NCBI RefSeq assembly: GCF_027580225.2
Contig: NC_073346.2
Location: forward strand, 6,722,001-6,786,000
DNA: 64,000 bases
Reading direction: 5' to 3'
Origin: Misgurnus anguillicaudatus
Lineage: Eukaryota > Chordata > Actinopteri > Cypriniformes > Cobitidae
This document shows positions 34,900 through 45,193 of the stretch, piece after piece. Under the pieces are notes generated by a model. It saw only the letters and a list, made by a program, of their open reading frames with translations, was not told where the DNA came from and ran no database searches. The position numbers were made by a program, and so were the translations under genes. The stretch's first letter is position 1. Each line of letters starts with the position of its first letter.

Positions 34900-36090
34900 G
34901 CAGAGCCCCTTGCCTGAGACTACCATTCCCTCCAGATCAGCCCCTGAAATGGGGAGCCGTCTAGGAGGGAGACCAGGTTCGAAAACCACACTCGGGTCGG
35001 CCAACACGGGGCTACGAGCAACAGCTGTGCCTGTGATGCCGGACCCTCTCCAGAACTCCCGGGAGCTGGCAAAAATCGGAGGCCCTCAGACCCTTCCTGT
35101 GTCATAGCAATCAATCCGAGTGGGACTGGGTGAAAGAGAGAAAACCAAAGAGTACAATGTGAATTCTCTTGAATTGCAAACAGGTCAGCTTTCGCTTGGC
35201 CGAACCTGAGCCAAATTTGCTCCCCCATGTGTGGGTGGAGTCTTCATTCCCCAAGCTCAACGCCTGCCTCAGCAGAACGTCTGCTCCATGTGGACTTACA
35301 TAGATTTTGACTTTATGGTCTTCCATAGCCACTTCCCGGCCTTAGAGGGATGCATCCGTCGTAACCCTGATGTGATGACCCTGAGTCCCCAATATTGGCC
35401 TTCATGGGAAAGAAACCATGGTTTCTTCCATAATACTGAGGCACAAAGCATCTGCGTGTGACCTTGATCATGAGAAACGGGGTGCCCCTCAGGGAACCCC
35501 ATAGTTAAAGGATGGATTCTATACGAGCAGGAGACAACCATACCTGCAGTCGTTGAAATCCATACTACGCCCAGAAAAGAGGTCCTCTGTACTGGAGAAG
35601 CACACTTTTCCTGGCGTTTAGCTGATTGGACATTTTTGTCCTTTTGTCCTTCCATAGCCGATCCTCAGCTTAACAGAAATGCATCTGTCATTAATGTCAT
35701 GCGACAACAGACCGCACCTAACCCCGACCTTTAGACAGAAACCCAGCATTTTTCCATATTCTTAGGGCACGAAGACATGCACGCATAACCCTGAACATGG
35801 TGAAAAGGCCAACACTGGCCGAAAGGAACCATTGTTTCTTCCATAAAACTAAGGCACAAAGCATCTGCGTGTGACCTTGATCATGAGAAACGGGTTGTCC
35901 CTCAAGGAACCCCATGGTTAAAGGATGGATTCTATACGAACAGGAGACAACCGTGCCTGCTATTGTTGAAAACCATACTACACCCAGAAAAGAGGTCCTC
36001 TGTACTGGAGAAGCACACTTTTCCTGGCGTTTTAGCTTATTGGACATTTTTGCCATTTTGGCCTTCCATAGCTGATCCTCAGCTTAAGAG
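34900..36090 (-). pseudogene. DIRS RNase H region with internal duplications
   Basis: On the minus strand FLGVVW(I/F)ST and GHTQMLCASVLWKKPWFLS occur twice (in 35296-35655 and in 35718-36056). The connection piece FGQAKADLFAIQENSHC and LLLVAPCWPTRVWF (34920-35228) matches DIRS RNase H/linker sequence. The duplication of about 413 bp (35441 against 35854) and a third partial unit near 36181 lengthen the region. Frames are broken throughout. Confidence 0.8.
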
Positions 36091-36099
36091 AGATGCATC

Positions 36100-36670
36100 T
36101 GTCATTAATGTCATGCAGCGACAGACCACACCTCTCCTCAGGCCTTGAGACAGAAACTCGAAATCTTTACATATTCTAGAGTACAAAGACATGTGCGCGT
36201 AACCCTGAACAAGCAAAAAGGGTTGCCCCTCGAGGAAAAACCCTGATTTTAAAACCACCACTTGGTGTGCGATTGACCTAGCTTCATCTCATTCACTTAT
36301 GTGAAAAATGGACATGACACGAGCAGGACACATCTGTGCCTGCATCATCGTCGAGTTCCATATTATCCCCAAAATGCGATCACCTGTGTTGGGACTAACA
36401 TACTTTTCTTGTTGTTCAGTCTCAACGGTAGGTATCTAAGATGTGCAAGCACAACATCTCGATGCTCTGTGCTGACTGGGCTAATATTAGCCAATCGTCA
36501 ATATAAATAGTATGCAAATGCCTTAAAGATGCAATAGCGCCAGGGCAGCATTTACACATTTTGTAAATGTGTGAAGGGATAGAGCTAGGCCGAAGGCAAG
36601 GCTGATATTGGTATGCCATGCCCACAAAGGCAAACCTGAGATTCTGTGAGCAGGAAAAATCCATTAACAA
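36100..36670 (-). pseudogene. DIRS reverse transcriptase fragment
   Basis: The minus-strand frame from 36670 reads LRFAFVGMAYQYQPCLRPSS, then HTIYIDDWLILAQSAQSIEM. YIDD is the reverse transcriptase catalytic box, and DDWLILAQS is characteristic of vertebrate DIRS elements. The remainder toward 36100 is degraded. The upstream gag-like zone (about 36700-38640) has only short unrecognised frames. Confidence 0.85.
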
Positions 36671-36948
36671 AAAACAGTCCTCGGATCTGATTTGAGATTA
36701 ATGTGAGTGACTGTCAACATCATGAACCATAATTTTGTGACGGTTTTGTGTAGCTTTTGAATAAAAGGAATTCCAATTCCTACTCTAAAATTAGGGATTT
36801 AGCCCAATTTTTTTTGCATAACACCCATTGAGATATGTTTAGAATGTTTTTCCATGGTATTATAAATTTTATGAAGGGAACCTGATTTACTGTGCTCTGT
36901 AGTACGAGAGGCAGTGTTTACAGTTAATAGGCTACAGGAGGGCACTAA

Positions 36949-37554
36949 GGGCGCACTCACATCATCCAAACCAAACCAAACCATGCCCCAGCGCGATTGT
37001 TACCCCTCCCTTCTCCCCCATGGTGCACGCACTCACACTGTACTTTTTATCGATCCGAGTCCGGGCGCGCTTTCGTCATTAAGATGCGTTTGTTTTGAAA
37101 AAAGCAGGAAGTAAAGCTCTCCCTTAACACTGGAACCCACCATAATGATAAGTCTGTGTTTTTTACCCGGAGTCGTTTGGTGCGCGATTACAGACAGCCC
37201 TCTCACATGTCATCATATTGCTTAGTTGATCTGTCACGTGCGCAGCTCGGACATTCACGTAACCCCGCTGCGCGCATCAAAAGGTTTTTACAGCGGCAGA
37301 TGAAGGTGAGTGGTCGCGCAGCTGACGTCTTCACCTTTTGAATCGCGCTCAGGTGCGGATGCGCTCACACCACAGCCTTCCGCGCCTGAGCCCAAGTGAA
37401 CCGCGCTCCGGCCCACCTCTGCAACCCGGCCGTGGCGCGATTAACCAATCCGCGCCCGGGCGCGGAACAGAGCGATCACACTTGTCAAACAAACCAGGCT
37501 TTGGGGGTCAAACGCGCCCGAGTGCGGTTTGGTTTGGATAGTGTGAGTGCGCCC
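36949..37554. mobile_element. PIF/Harbinger-type MITE with TAA duplication
   Basis: Ends GGGCGCACTCACATCATCC and '...tggatagtgtgagtgcgccc' are inverted repeats, with 'aaaccaaacc' and 'ggtttggttt' just inside. The 3-bp TAA occurs on both sides (36946-36948 and 37555-37557), the usual Harbinger target duplication. It is markedly CpG-rich compared with the surrounding DIRS. No transposase. Confidence 0.85.
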
Positions 37555-38819
37555 TAAGAGGTGTGGGAACCCATAACTGGTGGATAAACCCACACTCCCC
37601 AGGAGGGCATACCCTGATAGGGCTTTATACATATATTTGACAATGTTGGAGGCTTTTGGGATGAAGCCACTCATGGCAACATAAAAACATTCTCTAAATA
37701 TAGCCTAAAAAGCTAGCTGAAGTGCTTGTGTAAACATGGTCAGAGAATGGTCTTTTCTATGACTTACATAATAATGGAGATCAGGAAAGAAAGGAAGCCT
37801 CTGGTGTTGAGATTGCACTCATTTTGTAAGAAATTTATCATCTAACTTGCTGGATGATATAGTTTCTTTCTTATCTGCTGGTTCATACATATTAAAACTA
37901 GCAGTTTCACGAAAAACAACCTCGATAAACTTTTCTTATTTAATAGACCGGTTGAGGCGGGCCTCGAACCGCGAGTCACGCGAACATTGTCTGACACAGT
38001 CAAACAGTGAAGCACGGGCTACCGATTGGGGACGGGAGAAACCAGCATGCGGGCTCTCGAGTCCCTCCCGGCAGCAAGGATAAGTGCACACCGCCTTAGC
38101 GGACGCGGATCTTTGAACCGGTCGGTGAAGAGAAGGGCTGTGTTTACAACATATATCTCCTCAGAGGTAAAACATTGCATAGGGCTCCCGTTCGGGTTGG
38201 AAGTGACTGCATGCTTCCAAACCCTCCCGAGGCAGAGCTTTCACGGTCAAAGTACACTATACCAGTGGACGCAGGACTTCAGCCGTGAGAGACGCGGTCA
38301 TTGTATTGACTCGTCAAAACAATGACACACAGCCCGAGTGGTGTGTGGCTGAGTTTCAGCATGTAGGAAGGGCTCTAGCAGCTTATTGTGCGGACGCTCT
38401 TCCGGCCATTTGGATTAAACTTCGACACATGCAGCTCGCATATTGAGCTTGATTAAATCATCATATGGCGGGGGGAGGATAGTTGTGTGTCCTCACTACC
38501 CTGTACTCGAACAAATCAACCCCCTTGGAGGAAGATTACACAATATCAGGTCCCTCTCACTGAGGGGAAGTAACTGCAGTGCAGGCTTCCACACCCAGAG
38601 TAGGAACAACGGAGCATTTTGAATGGTAAGTTATCATAATGAACACACCTCACACCGCGCCCTCAAGAGCGGCGTGAGCATGCTCAGCTCCTAAACTTTC
38701 TAATTTCTTAATTTCCTTCATTATCAACCACACAGTTAAACTATTCAGTCACACAGTTTAAGCTATTCAAACCCTCTTGATACACACACACATAGATAGC
38801 CGCTGATGCGATAAATATA

Positions 38820-38988
38820 AAGTGGGCGTTCCTTTCGGCGGTGTTTGTGCTCTCTGGCTTCCGTCTGTGGCGTCGCGCCCGGCCATTGGTCGAGTTTGAT
38901 GTGCATACTCAGACGCCGTCACACTGTAGGCGTTCCCCATAGCGTCAGCTCTGACGCAGCGTCGAAGTTCCCTCGAAAGGGAACTTAA
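38820..38988. repeat. DIRS 5' inverted terminal region
   Basis: The complement of this stretch (from GTTCCCTTTCGAGGGAACTT through 'gcgtcagagctgacgctatg' and 'gacggcgtctgagtatg' to 'cgcccactttat') matches 31960-32130 in inverted orientation with moderate divergence. Confidence 0.8.
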
Positions 38989-38990
38989 AT

Positions 38991-39459
38991 CGCTCAAGTT
39001 GACCGGTCTGTGCCATGTCCCACATGGGTCAGTCATAGGCGATTCTCCTTTATACTTGATGGGCTCATCGCTGTGCTATTACTTGAAATCACTGAGGTGA
39101 CTGTAAGTAATTGTGTCTGAACCAACACAAAGTTGAAAAGTACTAGTTTGTTGAAACAACACCCAGCCCTCACGCTAAAATATACCATACTTTTACTATA
39201 TTATTTGTAGTGAAACCATAGCAACCATACATTGTCCCACTACAGGAGCCATAGTTTAACAAAGTTATTTCCAGTGAATCTGTAATAACTGAAAATTCAC
39301 CAAATAGCCAAAAAAAAAAATTTAATAGTAAAACTATGATTAATTTTACATAAAGGATACTTTGGAAAATACAAATATATAAATTATAGGAGCATGTGTA
39401 TAAAATTTGGTTAAACCATCTCATATTTTTTTATTATTTGTAAAACATTTAATAAATAT
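38991..39459. other. Short gene-less stretch with ACCATAG repeats
   Basis: 'gtgaaaccatagcaaccata' and 'ggagccatagtttaac' resemble the palindromic repeat at 12840-13057. Otherwise AT-rich, no gene. Confidence 0.4.
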
Positions 39460-39896
39460 TAGGGGTGTAATAATACATAGATATGGATCGATACATCAGA
39501 TTTATTTCAAAAGACCTGATGCATCGATGCCACACATAAAAAACTTTTTTTAGGTACCTTCATTTTTGACACTCTTCACGTCCTCGTTCATTGACGTAAT
39601 GTCCATCTACGCATTCCCGCTAAAGCCCGTTTTTCAGTTTATTTTCATTTGCTAGCGTCAGCAAGTGAATGCGATGCAGCAACAAATCAGTTGTAGCAGC
39701 GAAAACACAGCGAAAGAGACAGAAGACGAGCGTGTGTTTAACACTGCAGGTGATATTGTCCATGCAAAACGCAGTATCCTCTCTCCTGACATGTTGATCT
39801 GTTGAATTTTTTTTAAGAAAAATCTCTCAAAAGAGACCACTGCAGCACGAGTTTGACTGTTAGATCTGATGTTGTGTGACAGATCAAATGCTTAAG

Positions 39897-40326
39897 TGTA
39901 ATGGTGTGCTTGTGAATCCATGTGCAAAAGGTGTTTATTTGTAAAATCCCAAAAGGGCCAGCAAACAAATCCAGTAAGGGCAAAACCAACAGACGTAATC
40001 CAAAATACAGGCAATGTGTCAGGGCAGGCGGCAGTACAGGCAAAATCCAGATAACAGGCACAGGTCAAAAAACAGGCAGATACAGATACAGATTAGCAGA
40101 CAACAGAAACAGATTCAGACAGGTAACAGGTTGTGCTTACTATTGTAATATTCAGCAGTGAACAGGTATACAGGAAGTGCTTAAATACAAAACAGACAGG
40201 AAGTGTGAAGCGTGACATGGCAAGATGAATTTCAAAATAAAAGTCAGAACAGAGCAGAGAATCAAAATACAAGTTCAAATGACAAAAATACACAGAAAAC
40301 AGAAAAGCACAGAACAAAACCTTACA
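39897..40326 (-). repeat. LTR (3' LTR in element orientation)
   Basis: 430 bp, lacking about 20 bp near its outer end that the partner keeps ('ctttaaagaaagcgatgaag'). Otherwise near-identical to 42004-42455. Confidence 0.92.
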
Positions 40327-40433
40327 GAACCCCCCCCTCTAAAGGGCGACTCCCGGAGCCCAAACAAACAAATAATCAAATCCAATAGAGGGTGGGCGGG
40401 CGGGCCAGGACCTCTTGGCAATGGCAGGGCAGT

Positions 40434-41948
40434 TCAGGAGCGGTCCTGGGTCATGTGGCCAGGATGGGCCTGGGTCATGGGGCAGATGTGGGCCTGGGTC
40501 ATGGGGCAGATGTGGGCCTGGGTCATGGGGCAGATGCGGGCCTGGGTCATGGGGCAGATGCGGGCCTGGGTCATGGGGCAGATGCGGGCCTGGGTCATGG
40601 GGCAGATGCGGGCCTGGGTCATGGGGCAGATGCAGTCATGGGGCAGATGCGGGCCTGGGTCATGGGGCAGATGCGGGCCTGGGTCATGGGGCAGATGCGG
40701 GCCTGGGTCATGGGGCAGATGCGGGCCTGGGTCATGGGGCAGATGCTGGCCTGGGTCATGGGGCAGATGCGGGCCTGGGTCATGGGGCAGGCTTGGATCC
40801 GGGTCATGGGGCAGGCGTGGACCTGGGTCATGGGGCAGGCGTGGACCTGGGTCATGGGGCAGGCTTGGAGCTATATCATGGGGCAGGAATAGACCTGGAA
40901 CACAAGGAGAGGAAGGGTCCGAGCACACTTTGGCCTCCGCCTTGGTGTCCTCTGCCTCCTCCCTGTGTCCGGGTACTACTCCCCCCCCAAAAAAACTTGG
41001 GAAAGCTTCCACTGTCCAAGGTGGCGATGTCCCAGATGGTGAACCAGATGAGTCCTTAGAGCCAGGTGAATCGGATGAATTGGACGGGACCGGTGAATCA
41101 GGCAGGACAGACAAATCCGATGAGTCGGGCAGATCAGATAAGTCGGGCAGATCAGATGAGTCGGGCAGATCAGATGAGTCGGGCAGATCAGATGAGTCGG
41201 GCAGATCAGATGAGTCGGATGAATTCAGTGGTTCGGATTCAGGGCCTTGATGAACACAGGGGACAAACGAGCAGAAGGCAGACCAAACGCACCACAGGGC
41301 CATGGCAAATTCAGGCAATATTGAGTCAATGAAACATACCTCTGTGGTTGTTGGTTCAGGCAGGGTGGCCATCTGGACGTCAGGTGCTGGGTGAGTAGTA
41401 GCCCTCATGAGTGCAGGTGTGGTGGTGATGATGGCTCTCTGTAATTCAAGTGCAGGGATAAGGGTAGCTCTCTCAAAAACAGGTGTGGGTGCAGAAACAG
41501 GCAGGATGGCGGCCATTTTGGGAACAGGCAGGATGGCAGCCATTTTAGGGACAGGCAGGATGGCGGCCATTTTGGGAGCAAGCATGGTGGCGGCCATTTT
41601 GGGAACAGGCATGGACAGAGCAGGCATAACTGGTACAGGTGTGGGCATAACAGGCAGGACATGGCGTGGCGTGTTGGGAATAGCCTCTGGTTTGCTATCC
41701 GCAACACCCACCGTGAAGGGAGAGCCACACAACAACAGTGCAAAGTCAATATAACTCTCCAGGGACCAGGCAGACATATCATGAGGCATACACAGACGCA
41801 ACCATTCATCCAACGCATTGTAAAAAATGGGTTTCAATGTTTCCTCATCATAATGTACTTGATTAGACAATTCCAGAAAATCACTCACATAATCCTCAAT
41901 ACGGCAGTGGTTCTGGCGGAGTTCAAGTAGTGCGAAAATGGGTTTCAT
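40434..41948 (-). CDS. Gag-like protein of the non-autonomous LTR element
   Basis: A 504-residue open frame. Residues about 5-85 resemble the C-terminal half of the Gypsy-type gag domain (LLELRQNHCRIEDYVSDF, SLESYIDFALLLCGSPFTVG). Residues about 110-150 hold four PKMAA repeats of 9 residues. The middle holds SSDLPD hexapeptide repeats, and the C-terminal third is an 8-residue array (LPHDPGPH type). No zinc knuckle, protease or RT follows. Just upstream the minus strand reads 'ccggatccagcgaag' where related elements start with Met-Asp-Pro-Ala, so the normal gag N-terminus appears lost and Met at 41948 is the first usable start. The frame is intact despite low complexity. It could be translated or simply be too young to have decayed. 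Confidence 0.7.
   Translation of the reverse strand: MKPIFALLELRQNHCRIEDYVSDFLELSNQVHYDEETLKPIFYNALDEWLRLCMPHDMSAWSLESYIDFALLLCGSPFTVGVADSKPEAIPNTPRHVLPVMPTPVPVMPALSMPVPKMAATMLAPKMAAILPVPKMAAILPVPKMAAILPVSAPTPVFERATLIPALELQRAIITTTPALMRATTHPAPDVQMATLPEPTTTEVCFIDSILPEFAMALWCVWSAFCSFVPCVHQGPESEPLNSSDSSDLPDSSDLPDSSDLPDSSDLPDLSDLPDSSDLSVLPDSPVPSNSSDSPGSKDSSGSPSGTSPPWTVEAFPSFFGGGVVPGHREEAEDTKAEAKVCSDPSSPCVPGLFLPHDIAPSLPHDPGPRLPHDPGPRLPHDPDPSLPHDPGPHLPHDPGQHLPHDPGPHLPHDPGPHLPHDPGPHLPHDPGPHLPHDCICPMTQARICPMTQARICPMTQARICPMTQARICPMTQAHICPMTQAHICPMTQAHPGHMTQDRS
40465..40889. repeat. 24-bp minisatellite, about 18 units
   Basis: Unit 'gggcctgggtcatggggcag' plus 'atgc', 24 bp, so every frame stays open across the array. 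One unit is shortened (near 40630) and the last four diverge. On the minus strand it encodes the 8-residue repeats of the gag-like protein. Confidence 0.92.
41121..41220. repeat. 18-bp repeat, about 5.5 units
   Basis: Unit 'gggcagatcagatgagtc'. It encodes SSDLPD repeats on the minus strand, inside the gag-like ORF. Confidence 0.9.
41505..41615. repeat. 27-bp repeat with ATGGCGGCCATTTT core, 4 units
   Basis: Unit 'gcaggatggcggccatttt' plus 'gggaacag', encoding PKMAAILPV on the minus strand. Each unit has a GGCGGCCATTTT core close to the YY1 binding consensus. Confidence 0.85.
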
Positions 41949-42003
41949 GTTGCTGGTGGGAAGTTACTAACCTTCGCTGGATCCGGGTTATGGCTGATTA
42001 TTC

Positions 42004-42455
42004 TGTAACGGGGTGTGCTTTAAAGAAAGCGATGAAGAGGAGAATCCATGTGCAAAAGGTGTTTATTAGTAAAATCCCAATAAGGGCCAGCAAACAAATC
42101 CAGTAAGGGCAAAACCAACAGACGTAATCCAAAATACAGGCAATGTGTCAGGGCAGGCGGCAGTACAGGCAAAATCCAGATAACAGGCACAGGTCAAAAA
42201 ACAGGCAGATACAGATACAGATTAGCAGACAACAGAAACAGATTCAGACAGGTAACAGGTTGTGCTTACTATTGTAATATTCAGCAGTGAACAGGTATAC
42301 AGGAAGTGCTTAAATACAAAACAGACAGGAAGTGTGAAGCGTGACATGGCAAGATGAATTTCAAAATAAAAGTCCGAACAGAGCAGAGAATCAAAATACA
42401 AGTTCAAATGACAAAAATACACAGAAAACAGAAAAGCACAGAACAAAACCTTACA
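42004..42455 (-). repeat. LTR (5' LTR in element orientation)
   Basis: 452 bp, TG...CA ends, with a promoter-like TATTTAA and a poly(A) signal on the minus strand. It drives the gag-like ORF if active. Confidence 0.92.
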
Positions 42456-43035
42456 TTAAGTTTAACAGCTTTATTTTTTATATTAATTTATTTTTCAGTT
42501 TAATATTTTTTTCTAAAACTACCTAAGTGATTGTCACTATTGCACATTTTGGCAAAAAAAAATACTGAAAGACTTTGACTGTTGCCATCATAAGCTTGAT
42601 TTTAGGTGACATTTTGCCTCTCCTTTTCATTTTTCTTTATTTAATTTTTTTTTTTTTAGTTTGTTGTTGTAAATGTTCCAAATGGGACAGGGATTGTGCC
42701 ATTTTTTAAAGAGTTTAATTAAATGTTCATGTTATATATTTTGGTTGCATTTGTAAGTAAAAATGTAACTGCTTAACTAGGCACATAATATAAAATTATC
42801 GACAAAGTAAACGAATCTGAATCGTATCGAAGAAGTCTTCGATGTATAGAAAAAAATTGCATTGCCGGCGGAGAAAATCGATTTTGTATCGAATCGTAAT
42901 GAACTGTGCGATTTACACCTCTAATGAATATACAGATATACAGATGTAAAACCTTTGTTTCAGTTGTGTTTTGTAGAAATCTTTTAAGTATGAAACAATT
43001 GCATAGATGTGAGTGAATAACGATAAATTGGTAAG

Positions 43036-43259
43036 TGTAACGTGTGTCCAAACATAAAGATAAGGCAGGATCTATGTGCTGATAAAAGCCTTTAATTAAT
43101 CCAAACATGAGTAACCTGTAATCATGAACAAAAAAAGCACATAACACCTACAACAACCAACAAGGCACAGTGTAAAAACACTGGGCTATTTATACACAGA
43201 ATAATCAGGGAAACAAGGGACACCTGGAGGGACACAATTAGGGAAGGGGAAACTTGACA
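43036..43259 (-). mobile_element. LTR-like fragment
   Basis: TGTAACGTGTG...CTTGACA on the plus strand. Read on the minus strand it has TGTATAAATAGCCC, a strong TATA box. The start TGTAACGTG is shared with the LTR at 47304. No convincing target duplication, so borders are provisional. Confidence 0.5.
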
Positions 43260-44796
43260 GGATTCCAAAGACCATTCCTGCGTCTAAACTGCCGTTTTTG
43301 GGTTATATAGTATGAAACTGGGATGTGTGAATGAAGTTCAGACGTATAACACCTGCCATGTTGATACATTGTGTGACATACGTCATCATAACAAGTGAGG
43401 TGTTAACTCGGATGCTGTTAAACAAATGCAATTTTTACCCTATGTATTTACATTTGAATAGAGCTGTGTTACCGATTTCCAGTGTTTTTGAACATGACCA
43501 CGCCTCTCCTTCTTCTTTGTTGCATAACTCCTCTCTCGTGGGCTCACGGGATAGTAAAGTGTCTATGGAATGCGCACTTAAGAATCATTAGTACTGTAGG
43601 TCATCCAGGTAGTTTTTGCCTATAGTTTGTCTATAGTAGTATGAATTCGGGCATAATACTTACCTTGCCTAGTGCTATCTGTCTACTATACTCTTAAAAC
43701 AATTGTGTTAAAACAACACATTTTGTGTCTAGTTAAGTAAGTAAAGTGTCCTTTATTTCATTTAAGCTCCTGCCCCCCAAAATGTCTGTGCTCATCCCTG
43801 TGGCCAAGTATTAAATCATTTTAGACAGACTGTTGGTGTGTTTCATTATTGACAAAAAAATGGTGGACAGCAATTTTCCTATGGAAATATTTTAAAAATG
43901 AAATGTTAGATGCAAGTTATTAAACATGTCTACTTTAAATGACCTACCTTGATTTCTCTAAATATGTGTCAGTTAATTAACTTATTAAAAAAGCTAAAAA
44001 CAGTGTGCGTTGTGCTAAAATTGTGACACTGTCATTTTTAAACAGTGATTGTTCCTGTCAACACGTTTGTTTGAATTTATTGATTCATATCGAGTAAACT
44101 TCTGTTGAGTAGACTGAAAAGACTGTACGTTGTTTAAAAATGGGGAAAACACTTCAAGCTAAAACGCAAGCAATTATTCCTTTCAGAAGCATGCCAGTGA
44201 ATGACACTCTATTGACAGTCACATGAAAATAAGAGAGCGCTTCACTTTAGCCTGCTCTTGTGGTGAGGCATTTTATCCCAACATTATCTTCGGTTGGTTG
44301 GAGAAGTCTTTTCTATTTTTCTAAGGAGGAAAATAAAAATCGATGGGAATTTTTTTTTTACTGGAATTGTTTCTGTGCCCAATACAAGCTCCACTATTTC
44401 TCTAAACAATAATGAACTAGCTCACAACTACAGAGTCGTATCTCCCACTAGCCGATTACAGGGCAGCCGGCAGGTTCGCGCGCAGACTTCAGGACAGCTA
44501 TCATGAATTGATCGGTTCTCTCTGTTCAGCTGCAATTTCAGGAAAAGAAATGAAGCCTGCTGATCAATCCAGTCAATTAAGTGCAACCTGCCAGTGTTTC
44601 AGGCTTTACAAAGAGAACTATGAGGTCAGCGAGTTATTTACTAGCACACGCTGAGATCATTAACACTCACACTCTTGTGTTCATCACATACAGGAAATTG
44701 AAAGATGTCTTAAACTCTCAATCACCTGCATCTGTCTTAGCATTTGAAATAATAAAAACATTTTTTTTAGATAACCAGTTAACAAGTAGAATCAAT
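43260..44796. other. Intergenic stretch, no gene seen
   Basis: AT-rich with short frames only (43331-43591, 44294-44506, 44581-44799), none with a motif. 44400-44600 looks repeat-poor. Confidence 0.4.
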
Positions 44797-44880
44797 TAGG
44801 GCTGTCAGTGTTAACACATGCGATTAATGCATAATGAAGCTGTTGATTTTATTGTTTTATAATGTTGTCTGAGGTCTACT
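44797..44880. mobile_element. hAT-like terminus fragment
   Basis: TAGGGCTGTCAGTGTTAACA then 'gcgattaatgcat' resembles the left end of a fish hAT family; the rest is missing. Confidence 0.35.
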
Positions 44881-44916
44881 TATAATGTTTGCGTCGTTTT
44901 TACATTCAAAAACATC

Positions 44917-45130
44917 AAAGTAACATTAAAGAGTTTTTTTTTATCTTAAAATAATGTTTTCAAAAAAGTTTCAGTCTTTCATCCACCCGAAACAGGGTGA
45001 ACAGCACCTACGATCCAATCAGAGCCAGCTATGCTGCAGTAGGCTAAATTATTTACGACAGTGGTAATGGACAATTCCGCTTCCAACCTGTAGGGGGAGC
45101 AAAGAGCAAAAACTCTTTAGTGTTGCTTTA
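44917..45130. mobile_element. Palindromic MITE, TAAAGAGTTTTT ends
   Basis: Left AAAGTAACATTAAAGAGTTT and right '...aaactctttagtgttgcttta' are inverted copies. 214 bp, non-coding, with a GC-richer centre. Confidence 0.65.
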
Positions 45131-45193
45131 AAAGCAATAAGTAATAGGCTATTTTGTAACATGGTCCTGATGCTGTCTGGAGAAATGGTTCAT

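Larger units (their letters stand above)
31936..38990 (-). mobile_element. DIRS-type tyrosine-recombinase retrotransposon, decayed and interrupted
   Basis: Read on the minus strand from about 38990, the element has an inverted terminal region, a gag-like zone, reverse transcriptase with a YIDDWLILAQS motif, RNase H, a tyrosine recombinase, and a second terminal region in inverted orientation. This order and the inverted rather than direct termini are diagnostic of DIRS elements, which integrate with a tyrosine recombinase instead of a DDE integrase. All ORFs are broken. It is interrupted by a hAT element (32522-34032, which itself holds a smaller element) and a Harbinger-type MITE (36949-37554). 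Without these it is about 4.9 kb. A second, worse copy lies at 50365-52200. Confidence 0.85.
39897..42455 (-). mobile_element. Young gag-only Gypsy-type LTR retrotransposon
   Basis: Two direct repeats, 39897-40326 and 42004-42455, are LTRs with TG...CA ends (TGTAA...CTTACA on the plus strand). The element is flanked by a perfect 5-bp duplication TTAAG (39892-39896 and 42456-42460). By eye the LTRs differ by about five substitutions/single-base indels plus one deletion of about 20 bp in the left copy, so insertion was recent. On the minus strand the LTR has TATTTAA before 'gcacttcctg' and AATAAA before 'caccttttgc' in the right copy, fixing the orientation. The 1.68-kb interior encodes one gag-like ORF; no protease, RT, RNase H or integrase is present, so it must move in trans. 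Confidence 0.9.
39460..42923. mobile_element. hAT-like element split by an LTR retrotransposon
   Basis: Left TTAGGGGTGTAATAATAC (t at 39460), right '...gatttacacctcta'; the complement TAGAGGTGTAAATCG gives an imperfect TIR, with 'ggatcgatac' mirrored by 'gtatcgaatcg' inside. It is flanked by ATAAATAT (39452-39459) and ATGAATAT (42924-42931), 7 of 8 identical, a hAT-type duplication. Without the insertion at 39897-42455 it is about 905 bp and non-coding. Confidence 0.7.

Noticed and set aside
34910..36510. Plus-strand frames across the DIRS region
   Set aside because: They are antisense to RNase H and RT fragments whose minus-strand translations match DIRS proteins.
40465..41220. Possible CRISPR-like array of regular repeats
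   Set aside because: Contiguous 24-bp and 18-bp units with no spacers, in a vertebrate retroelement.
40225..41250. Plus-strand 341-codon frame and two other overlapping plus-strand frames
   Set aside because: They are shadows of the 24-bp and 18-bp repeats, which lack stops in every frame. LTR orientation, TATA and poly(A) signals put the coding strand on the minus side.
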